6,534 nt of DNA from Candidatus Accumulibacter iunctus (GTDB taxonomy: Bacteria; Pseudomonadota; Gammaproteobacteria; Burkholderiales; Rhodocyclaceae), in contig DDUX01000128.1 of the NCBI GenBank assembly GCA_002345025.1, positions 1-6,534 of the forward strand. The letters run 5' to 3'. A program made the position numbers and the translations under genes. Positions within the stretch are counted from its first letter, which is position 1. Each line of letters opens with the position of its first letter. Positions 1 through 5,226 of the stretch are shown piece after piece. The notes under the pieces are model-generated. The model ran no database searches. It had not been told where the DNA came from and saw only the letters and a list, made by a program, of their open reading frames with translations.

Positions 1-147
1 AGAGGTGAGCGACGTGCGGCGCGGCCTGGCGGGCGGGGGGGAGCAGGGGGGGGGCGGGGGGGGGGGGGATGCAAGTTTCGCCGGCCCCCGCGTCCTCCCC
101 CCCCCCCCGCCCCCGGCGCGGCGCCCCCCCCCCGGCCGGGGCCACCG
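1..147. other. Low-complexity G/C-run contig edge, no gene
   Basis: This stretch is dominated by homopolymer runs of G (about 36-69) and C (about 99-133). No domain can be recognised in any frame, and nothing resembles a ribosome binding site in front of the SelO ATG at 148. A similar decay appears at the other end of the window, so the likeliest reading is poor base calling at a contig edge. The real promoter and leader of selO probably lie here but cannot be read. Confidence 0.7.
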
Positions 148-1701
148 ATGCTGAACTTCGATACCCGCTCCGCCCGCGACCGGCGGGGGGAGCCGCTGCA
201 GAGCCCGCTGCCGCGGCAGGTCTTCGGCGCCTTCTGGTCGCCGGTCGAGCCGATGCCGGTGGCGGCGCCGCGCCTGCTCGCCCATTCGCGCGAGGTGGCG
301 GCGGCGCTCGACCTCGACGACGCGGCGATGGCGGATCCCGAACTGCTCGCGGCGCTCGCCGGCAACCGCCTCTTGCCCGGCATGGTCGGCTACGCCAGCT
401 GTTACGGCGGCCATCAGTTCGGCCAGTGGGCCGGCCAGCTCGGTGACGGCCGGGCGATCCTCCTCGGCGAGGCGGTCAATCGCCGCGGCGAGCGCCACGA
501 GCTGCAACTCAAGGGCGCCGGGCCGACTCCCTACGCCCGACGCGCCGACGGCCGCGCCGTCCTGCGCTCGTCGATCCGCGAGTTCCTCTGCAGCGAGGCG
601 ATGCACCACCTGGGGGTGCCGACGACGCGCGCGCTGAGCCTCGTCGGCACCGGCGAGACGGTCATCCGCGACATGTTCTACGATGGCCATCCGGTCGCCG
701 AGCCGGGCGCCGTCGTCTGCCGGGTTGCCCCCTCGTTCATTCGCTTCGGCCACTTCGAACTGCCGGCGGCACGCAACGATCTCGACCTGTTGCGGCGGCT
801 CGTCGCCTTCACCATCGACCGCGACTTCCCCGGCTTCGCCGGCGACCCACCGGCGAAGCTCGTTGCCTGGTTCACCGAGATCTGCGAACGAACCGCGCGG
901 CTGATCGCGCACTGGCTGCGCGTCGGCTTCGTGCATGGCGTGATGAATACCGACAACATGTCGATCATCGGCCTGACGATCGACTACGGCCCCTACGGCT
1001 GGGTCGACAACTTCGACCCCGGCTGGACGCCGAACACCACCGACGCATCGAGCCGCCGCTACTGCTTTGCCCGCCAGCCGGCGATCGCGCGCTGGAACCT
1101 CGAACGTCTGGCCGACGCCCTGGCGCCGCTGCTGCCGCAACCCGGCGACCTCGCGGCCGGCCTCGACCGCTACGACGAGACCTACGCCGCCGAGTTCTGT
1201 ACCGCCTACGCCGCCAAGCTCGGCCTGCGCCAATGGCGGCACGACGATGGCGAACTGCTCGAGGATCTCTTCGCACTGATGCACCGGGCAGAGATCGACA
1301 TGAGCACCTTCTTCCGCGCCCTGGCGCTGCTCGACCCCGGGCAACCACAGCCGCAGTTGCTCGACGACGCCTTCTACCGCGCCGACCTGCGGCAACGGCA
1401 TGCCGGTCAGCTCGAACGCTGGCTGCAGCGCTACGCCGCTCGCCTGCAACGCGACGACTGGCCGCGGCAACTGCGGATCGCCGCGATGAACGCCGTCAAC
1501 CCGCGCTTCGTCCTGCGCAACTATCTCGCACAGCAGGCGATCGACCGCGCCGAGCAGGGCGACGTGCAGATGATCGACGACCTGCTCGAGGTCCTGCGCC
1601 GACCCTACGACGAACAACCCGGGCGTGACGCCTTCAGCGCCAAACGGCCGGACTGGGCGCGCCATCGCGCCGGCTGTTCGATGCTTTCCTGCAGCTCCTG
1701 A
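148..1701 (+). CDS. selO: Protein adenylyltransferase SelO (YdiU/UPF0061 family)
   Basis: SelO is a pseudokinase that binds ATP in a flipped orientation and transfers AMP to Ser/Thr/Tyr of target proteins (AMPylation); in bacteria it has been tied to redox and stress control. The 517-residue product is full family length. Visible signatures are GDGRA at 99-103, the LQLKGAGPTPYAR stretch with the nucleotide-binding Lys122, Glu145 in SSIREFLCSEAM (the salt-bridge partner by spacing), HGVMNTDN at 263-270 with Asp269 and Asn270, and IDYGPYG at 278-284 with Asp279. These match the family's catalytic and metal-binding positions. The protein ends in AGCSMLSCSS, where animal SelO carries selenocysteine and bacterial forms cysteine. 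The ATG at 148 is chosen because MLNFD is the usual SelO N-terminus. No Shine-Dalgarno is readable in the corrupted upstream sequence. It is probably cytoplasmic and appears monocistronic: a promoter-like sequence follows its stop codon. Confidence 0.97.
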   Translation: MLNFDTRSARDRRGEPLQSPLPRQVFGAFWSPVEPMPVAAPRLLAHSREVAAALDLDDAAMADPELLAALAGNRLLPGMVGYASCYGGHQFGQWAGQLGDGRAILLGEAVNRRGERHELQLKGAGPTPYARRADGRAVLRSSIREFLCSEAMHHLGVPTTRALSLVGTGETVIRDMFYDGHPVAEPGAVVCRVAPSFIRFGHFELPAARNDLDLLRRLVAFTIDRDFPGFAGDPPAKLVAWFTEICERTARLIAHWLRVGFVHGVMNTDNMSIIGLTIDYGPYGWVDNFDPGWTPNTTDASSRRYCFARQPAIARWNLERLADALAPLLPQPGDLAAGLDRYDETYAAEFCTAYAAKLGLRQWRHDDGELLEDLFALMHRAEIDMSTFFRALALLDPGQPQPQLLDDAFYRADLRQRHAGQLERWLQRYAARLQRDDWPRQLRIAAMNAVNPRFVLRNYLAQQAIDRAEQGDVQMIDDLLEVLRRPYDEQPGRDAFSAKRPDWARHRAGCSMLSCSS

Positions 1702-1727
1702 AAAACAGCCGCGCGAGGCGCTAGAAT
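1698..1727 (+). promoter_or_regulatory. Putative sigma70 promoter for the TIGR02647 gene
   Basis: A -10-like TAGAAT (1722-1727, one mismatch to TATAAT) lies 18 bases after a weak -35-like CTGAAA (1698-1703), which overlaps the selO stop. The predicted transcript would start near 1734, about 40 bases before the ATG at 1776. The -10 is good and the -35 only partial, so this is a reasonable but untested prediction. Confidence 0.45.
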
Positions 1728-1775
1728 GACGGACGTTGCCCGTCACGGCCTTCTTCTTGCTGCCCAGGATCTGCC

Positions 1776-2030
1776 ATGTCCTTCACACCCGATCTCGTCG
1801 CCGAACTCAACACGCTGATCCATTTCGATCTCGGCAGCACCCAGCAGGGGATCAAGATCCACAGCAACGCCGATCCGGCGATCATCGCCGCCACCCGGCG
1901 ACTGCATGCCAAGGGCCTGGTGACGCTGGTCGATGGCGGCTATCTGACCAGCCTCGGCCGCGACGCCGTCGAGCACGCGCAGGCGGCACTGACCATCCTC
2001 ACCTCGCTGCCGCCGCCGACCACCGGCTGA
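1776..2030 (+). CDS. TIGR02647 family protein (small conserved hypothetical)
   Basis: This 84-residue protein resembles the small TIGR02647 family of gamma- and betaproteobacteria, whose function is unknown. Recognisable family blocks are an N-terminal SFTPDLVAELN segment, STQQGIKIH at 21-29, ADPAIIAATRRLHAKGL at 32-48, then VDGGYLTSLGRDAVEHAQ at 52-69. The middle looks like a winged-helix fold: a helix (RRLHAKGLV), a short hairpin (DGGYLT), and a following helix. That would allow nucleic-acid or protein binding, but this is inference from pattern only. There is no signal peptide or membrane segment, so it should be cytoplasmic. An AGGA at 1765-1768 sits 7 bases before the ATG and supports this start. 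The last residues (LPPPTTG) are low-complexity and probably disordered. It lies 74 bases after selO and 108 before the patatin gene, and its role in either context is unclear. Confidence 0.85.
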   Translation: MSFTPDLVAELNTLIHFDLGSTQQGIKIHSNADPAIIAATRRLHAKGLVTLVDGGYLTSLGRDAVEHAQAALTILTSLPPPTTG

Positions 2031-2038
2031 CGGCGGCG
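2011..2038 (+). other. GC-only hairpin across the stop of the TIGR02647 gene
   Basis: CGCCGCCG (2011-2018) and CGGCGGCG (2031-2038) form a perfect 8-bp stem with a 12-base loop that includes the stop codon. No T-run follows, so it is not a convincing intrinsic terminator. In such GC-rich DNA a stem of this kind can arise from codon bias. The remaining gap up to the patatin ATG shows no clear promoter, so the patatin gene may be co-transcribed with its upstream neighbour. Confidence 0.25.
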
Positions 2039-2123
2039 CGCAGCACCGCAACCGATCGCCGGCGGACGCTCGACGGCGACGCCTGCCGCTGACCCGCCGC
2101 GCAGCGCACGCCCACTTGCTGAC

Positions 2124-2130
2124 AGGAAGA
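2124..2130 (+). promoter_or_regulatory. Ribosome binding site of the patatin gene
   Basis: AGGAAGA ends 8 bases before the ATG at 2139. It fixes the start that gives a proper signal peptide. Confidence 0.6.
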
Positions 2131-2138
2131 CCCAGGCC

Positions 2139-4343
2139 ATGCAACGACCGATCCGGCAACGACTGCTTCTGCTCGCGCTGCTTCTCCTGAGCGGCCTCGC
2201 CCTTGCCGCCGAACCGCCGACGCGGCCACGCGTCGGCCTGGTTCTCGGCGGTGGCGGCGCGCGTGGCGCGGCGCACATCGGCGTCCTCGAGGTGCTCGAG
2301 AAGCTGCGCGTGCCGGTCGACTGCGTCGCCGGCACCAGCATGGGCGCGCTCGTCGCCGGCGTCTACGCGAGCGGCATGGCGCCGGCAGAAATGCGCGCCG
2401 AGCTGGCGCGTGCCGACTGGGATGACCTCTTCCAGGACGACCCGCCGTTTGCCGACCGCAGCTTCCGCAACAAGCTGCAGGACAAACGCTTCCTGCCGGC
2501 ATCGGAGACCGGCGTCGGCGCCGGCGGCCTGCGCTACCAGACCGGCATCGTCACCGGCCAGAAGATCAAGCTCTTCTTCAATCAGCTTGTCGGCGACGAC
2601 CGCCGCCTTCGCCGCATCGAGGACCTCTCGCTGCCGCTGTCGATCATCGCCACCGACATCGTGCACGGCACGCGGGTCGTCTTTCGCAGCGGGCCGCTGT
2701 CGTCGGCGATGCGCGCCAGCATGTCGGTCCCCGGGCTGATGTCGCCGGTCGACATCGACGGCCAGAAGCTGGTCGATGGCGGCCTCGTCGACAACGTGCC
2801 GATCGACGAAGCGCGTGCGCGCTGCCAGGCCGACGTCGTCATCGCCGTCAACGTCGGCTCGCCGCTGCTCAAGGCCGAAGAGATCGGCAGCCTGCTCAGC
2901 GTCGCGGCGCAGATGGTCAACATCCTCACCGAACAGAACGTCGTCCGCTCGCTGGCGACACTGAAGCCCACCGACGTCTACATCAAGCCCGACCTCGAAG
3001 GCATCAGCGCCGGCGATTTCAAGCGCACTTCCGAAACCGCCGATCGCGGTGCTGCCGCCACCGACGCCGTCGCCGCACAGCTCCGCCGGCTGTCGGTCAG
3101 CGACGCCGACTACGCCGCCTGGGTGGCGCAGAAACGCGTCGCGCCCGCCCCGCTGCCGCGCGTCGACGAAGTCGAGATCGTCGGCCTGCAGCGCGTCAAC
3201 CCCGTCATGCTCGAGAAGCACCTGCGCCTCGGGCCGGGCGAGGTCCTCGACACGGCCCGGCTCAACGACTCGCTGAACAAGGCCTACGGCGACGGCTACT
3301 ACGAGAACGTCGATTACTCGCTGATCACCACGCTGCGCGAACGCAACATCCTGCGCGTGACGCCGCAGGAGAAGAGCTGGGGGCCCGACTACCTGCGCTA
3401 CGGCATCAACCTCGACACCAACTTCAAGAACGACTCGACCTACACCCTGCGCGCCGCCTACCACAAGACGCTGATCAACCGGCTTGGCGGCGAACTCGTG
3501 TTCGGCGCGGAAATCGGTTCGACGAACTATCTCGACTTCGACTACTACCAGCCGCTCGACCCCGCGCAGCGCTACTTCCTCGAGACCAACCTGCGCTACG
3601 GCAGCCAGTTGAGCACGCTCTACCAGGACAACAACCAGATCGCCCAGTACCGCGTCACGCGGGCCAGCGCGAAGCTCGCCGGCGGCATCAATCTCGGCAC
3701 CGTCGGACAGATGCGGGCCGGTTGGGAACACAACCTCTGGGATCCCAAGCTCAGCATCGGTTCGCCGTTCCTGCCGCAGGAATCGAAGATCTACGGCGGC
3801 TGGTTCGGCCAGATCGACCTCGACCAGACCGACCGCCTCTACTTCCCGACGACCGGCTGGTACTCCGGTGCGCGCTACTTCGACTCGCCGGCCGAGAACT
3901 ACAGCCGGCTCGACGCCCGCGCCGGCACCTATCACAGCATCGGCGACTGGGTCCTGAGCGGCCGCGCGACCTACCAGGGTTCACCCGTCGGCCGACTGCC
4001 GATCTACGACGCCGGCTCGCTCGGCGGCATGTTCAACATGACTGCCTTCGGCGTCGGCCAACTCAAGGGCGACGACATGACCTACGGCAACCTGCGCACC
4101 GAACGCATCATCGGTCGTCTGCCGCTCGGCCTGCGCGGCGATCTGCGCATGGGACTGCTACTCGAGGCCGCCCGCGTCGGAACGCCCTACACCGAGACCC
4201 GGCTCAAGGGATGGATCAACTCCACCGCCCTCTACCTCGGCGGCGAGACGCCGCTCGGACCGGTTTTCCTCGGCTACGGCTATTCCAGTTCGGGCGACGT
4301 CGGCGGCTACCAGAACCTCTATCTCTTTCTCGGAACGCCGTGA
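2139..4343 (+). CDS. Patatin-like phospholipase with POTRA and outer-membrane barrel (PlpD-like, type Vd autotransporter)
   Basis: The 734-residue product has the layout of PlpD of Pseudomonas aeruginosa and FplA of Fusobacterium: a lipolytic domain exported and carried by its own barrel. A signal peptide (basic RPIRQR, a leucine-rich core, cleavage near ALAA at 21-24) leads into a patatin domain at about 31-230. That domain has the oxyanion-hole glycines GGGGARG at 37-43, the nucleophile elbow GTSMG with Ser67, and DGG with catalytic Asp213. The lipase is therefore predicted to be active as a phospholipase A-type acyl hydrolase. A linker region to about 335 precedes a POTRA-like domain (about 340-410, starting VDEVEIVGLQRVN). 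From about 415 to the end, alternating aromatic strands form the predicted 16-strand barrel, finishing in YLFLGTP. The last residue is Pro rather than the terminal aromatic often seen in barrel targeting signals; Phe730 is four residues from the end. Whether the enzyme is released, surface-held or periplasmic cannot be told from sequence. Confidence 0.95.
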   Translation: MQRPIRQRLLLLALLLLSGLALAAEPPTRPRVGLVLGGGGARGAAHIGVLEVLEKLRVPVDCVAGTSMGALVAGVYASGMAPAEMRAELARADWDDLFQDDPPFADRSFRNKLQDKRFLPASETGVGAGGLRYQTGIVTGQKIKLFFNQLVGDDRRLRRIEDLSLPLSIIATDIVHGTRVVFRSGPLSSAMRASMSVPGLMSPVDIDGQKLVDGGLVDNVPIDEARARCQADVVIAVNVGSPLLKAEEIGSLLSVAAQMVNILTEQNVVRSLATLKPTDVYIKPDLEGISAGDFKRTSETADRGAAATDAVAAQLRRLSVSDADYAAWVAQKRVAPAPLPRVDEVEIVGLQRVNPVMLEKHLRLGPGEVLDTARLNDSLNKAYGDGYYENVDYSLITTLRERNILRVTPQEKSWGPDYLRYGINLDTNFKNDSTYTLRAAYHKTLINRLGGELVFGAEIGSTNYLDFDYYQPLDPAQRYFLETNLRYGSQLSTLYQDNNQIAQYRVTRASAKLAGGINLGTVGQMRAGWEHNLWDPKLSIGSPFLPQESKIYGGWFGQIDLDQTDRLYFPTTGWYSGARYFDSPAENYSRLDARAGTYHSIGDWVLSGRATYQGSPVGRLPIYDAGSLGGMFNMTAFGVGQLKGDDMTYGNLRTERIIGRLPLGLRGDLRMGLLLEAARVGTPYTETRLKGWINSTALYLGGETPLGPVFLGYGYSSSGDVGGYQNLYLFLGTP

Positions 4344-4521
4344 GGACGATTTCCAGCGCCTCGTATGGAAGCAAGAGATCGTCGCCAACCGGCATCACCA
4401 TTGGCACACACCTGGGCCGGAACGTCATGACCACTGCCGACATCGCCGCCGAATTCGTGGTCGCGCGCCAGGGGCACGCTGCGCTGGAATCAACGCACCA
4501 GTCTTGAATGGGGTCCGGATC
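4344..4521. other. Intergenic region, no gene recognised
   Basis: Between the patatin stop and the antitoxin start no frame on either strand gives a recognisable product. Composition becomes visibly less GC-rich than in the patatin gene. A short + strand frame from the ATG at 4428 to a stop just before 4508 would give about 26 residues with no known match. A TTGGCA (4401-4406) resembles a -35 box, but the hexamer about 17 bases on is a poor -10, so no antitoxin promoter is called. A 9-bp inverted repeat (TTCCAGCGC 4351-4359, GCGCTGGAA 4481-4489) brackets most of the gap. Confidence 0.5.
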
Positions 4522-4749
4522 ATGAATACACGACTCTTGCAGCAGGCGCGCGCGCTCGACATCGACGAGCAGATCGAACTGGTCGAGGCCATCTGGGACG
4601 GCATCGTGAGCCGTGGCGCGGTGCCGGCGTTGACCGAAGCTCAAGGGACGGAACTTGACCGCCGCCGCGTGGACCACCTTGCCAACCCCGATGATGTCGT
4701 TCCCTGGAGTGAAGTCAAGGCTGGCGCCTTGGACAAGATCAGGCTGTGA
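4522..4749 (+). CDS. Addiction module antitoxin, Unstab_antitox/TIGR02574 family
   Basis: The 75-residue product matches the small putative addiction-module component family (PF09720, TIGR02574), antitoxins usually paired with a RelE/ParE toxin encoded just downstream. Visible family features are the N-terminal helix LLQQARALDIDEQIELVEAIWDGI (5-28), with the typical L...E...L...W spacing, a central L..AQ..ELDRRR segment at 37-49, and the C-terminal NPDDVVPWSEVKA at 55-67, which holds the conserved P..W.EV motif thought to contact toxin. The ATG at 4522 is preferred over an in-frame TTG at 4504 because family members begin with this helix; GGGG at 4510-4513 could serve as ribosome binding site. 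The gene looks intact, but its expected toxin is reduced to a few codons. It is therefore an orphan antitoxin, perhaps kept as a relic or acting against a toxin elsewhere. Confidence 0.88.
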   Translation: MNTRLLQQARALDIDEQIELVEAIWDGIVSRGAVPALTEAQGTELDRRRVDHLANPDDVVPWSEVKAGALDKIRL

Positions 4750-4767
4750 GCCTGACCGTCGCTTTTT
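4739..4767 (+). terminator. Possible weak hairpin terminator at the antitoxin end
   Basis: TCAGGCT (4739-4745) and AGCCTGA (4749-4755) form a perfect 7-bp stem around the loop GTG, and a run of five T follows at 4763-4767. The seven-base gap between stem and T-run weakens the case, and the stem spans the antitoxin stop. It might terminate transcripts of the orphan antitoxin, or be a chance palindrome. Confidence 0.3.
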
Positions 4768-4865
4768 CTCTTGACCGTCAACGTGCCGATGATCCCCCTT
4801 GCCCCGTTCGTTATCGTAACGAATGCGATCCGTTCCGGCCAGGCGGTAATGGAGCCGGTACTTGA
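4746..4865 (+). pseudogene. Truncated RelE/ParE-type toxin start
   Basis: A GTG at 4746 overlaps the antitoxin stop in a GTGA arrangement, exactly where family operons start the toxin. The first residues, VSLTVAFS, look like the first beta-strand of a RelE/ParE toxin. After about eight codons the similarity ends: the frame runs on for a total of 39 residues of Arg/Pro-rich sequence that is antisense to the TumE remnant, then stops at 4863. No other frame continues a RelE/ParE fold downstream. I read this as a toxin gene cut away by a deletion or insertion whose breakpoint is near 4760-4772. With so few matching residues the identification rests mainly on the position after the antitoxin. Confidence 0.45.
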
Positions 4866-4973
4866 AGCCATGCCGGCTCGCCGGCAAGGGTTCGGGAAGC
4901 CTCAGATCACGACTTCGATGATCGATCCGTCGTCGCGGATTTCCTTCGTGTGCGCAATGGGTCTCGCCCTCAT
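4765..4973 (-). pseudogene. Broken TumE-family toxin remnant (DUF6516-like), one-base frameshift and lost C-terminus
   Basis: Read on the minus strand from the ATG at 4973, the frame gives MRARPIAHTKEIRDDGS then IIEVVI and meets TGA at 4904-4902. In the next frame it continues RLPEPLPASRHGFKYRLHY, then RLAGTDRIRYDNERGKG and DHRHVDGQEK. Together these match the TumE toxin-family pattern, whose hallmark is a Y/F-D-N-E-x-GKGDHrH motif after a W-x-x-P-x-P segment. Adding one G after the TG at 4903 (TGAGG to TGGAGG) restores VIWRLPEP, just what the family expects. After GQEK (about 4765) the expected PY.F segment and last 30 or so residues are missing, and the sequence becomes antisense of the antitoxin operon. 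No partner HTH antitoxin (TumA-like) is visible. Family assignment is from memory of the motif. Confidence 0.7.
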
Positions 4974-5097
4974 GGGTCGCATGCCAACCATCGACGCGGC
5001 GCATGTCCACGAGCAGATGTCCAGCGCTCCATCGCTCCAGAGCGCGCAGAGCGCGCAGAGCGCAGGGCAGCAGCACACCCGAAGACTTCGATGATCG
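4911..5097. repeat. 14-bp direct repeat flanking 159 bp
   Basis: GACTTCGATGATCG occurs at 4911-4924 and again at 5084-5097 in the same orientation. The first copy encodes the IIEV part of the TumE remnant on the minus strand; the second lies in non-coding sequence. The bases flanking each copy are unrelated, so this is an isolated repeat rather than part of a longer tandem duplication. No terminal inverted repeats are seen inside. Confidence 0.8.
5039..5065. repeat. 9-bp tandem repeat, three copies
   Basis: AGAGCGCGC is repeated at 5039-5047 and 5048-5056, followed by a degenerate AGAGCGCAG at 5057-5065. It would read as Gln-Ser-Ala repeats on the plus strand, but no supported gene covers it. 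It lies in the non-coding gap between the toxin remnant and the CARF gene. Confidence 0.8.
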
Positions 5098-5098
5098 C

Positions 5099-5130
5099 CA
5101 CGCTGCGGCAGCGTGCCGGCCGCTCCGGCA
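5099..5130. other. Two overlapping hairpins upstream of the CARF gene
   Basis: CACGCTG (5099-5105) and CAGCGTG (5109-5115) form a perfect 7-bp stem with loop CGG. Its right arm overlaps by two bases a second stem, TGCCGG (5114-5119) with CCGGCA (5125-5130), loop of five bases. No T-run follows, so neither is an intrinsic terminator. They could be binding sites for a dimeric regulator or chance palindromes. Confidence 0.35.
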
Positions 5131-5189
5131 TCGAGGCTGGTCGAGGCATCGCAAGCTTGCCAAAGACCCTGCCGGCGACAGAAAACGGC

Positions 5190-5195
5190 GACAAT
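5190..5195 (+). promoter_or_regulatory. Possible -10 element of the CARF gene
   Basis: GACAAT resembles a -10 box and would place a transcript start near 5202, 25 bases before the ATG at 5227. No acceptable -35 hexamer lies 16-18 bases upstream (a TTGCCA at 5157-5162 is too far), so this is weak. If used, it rules out the upstream start codons at 5113 and 5194. Confidence 0.25.
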
Positions 5196-5226
5196 GCGCA
5201 TCACCCCGTCACCGACCCGTCGAACC

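Noticed and set aside
1743..3935. 730-codon open frame on the minus strand
   Set aside because: It is the antisense shadow of the patatin gene and its upstream neighbour in GC-rich DNA. It is made of Ala/Val/Asp/Arg-rich low-complexity sequence with no domain, while the plus strand carries clear catalytic motifs.
4351..4489. 9-bp inverted repeat TTCCAGCGC/GCGCTGGAA as ends of a small mobile element
   Set aside because: There is no flanking target duplication, no longer arm and no internal transposon sequence. A 9-bp match across this gap can arise by chance.
3722..4507. 261-codon plus-strand frame overlapping the patatin end
   Set aside because: It is an out-of-frame reading of the barrel region, Arg/Pro-rich, without any domain.
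4807..4823. Palindrome TTCGTTA-TCG-TAACGAA
   Set aside because: It falls on the codons for the conserved RYDNE motif of the TumE remnant, which explains the bases. No operator role is needed.
4871..4886. Palindrome TGCCGGC-TC-GCCGGCA
   Set aside because: It lies inside the TumE remnant coding sequence, has no T-run, and GC-only palindromes of this size are common in this DNA.
4216..5163. 315-codon open frame on the minus strand as one gene
   Set aside because: Only its 4765-4900 portion is meaningful (TumE C-terminal part). The rest is antisense to the patatin end and the antitoxin, so it is not a single protein.
5113..5226. Longer CARF protein from the GTG at 5113 or ATG at 5194
   Set aside because: The added residues are Arg/Pro-rich with no family character, there is no ribosome binding site, and the possible -10 box would lie inside the 5113 extension.
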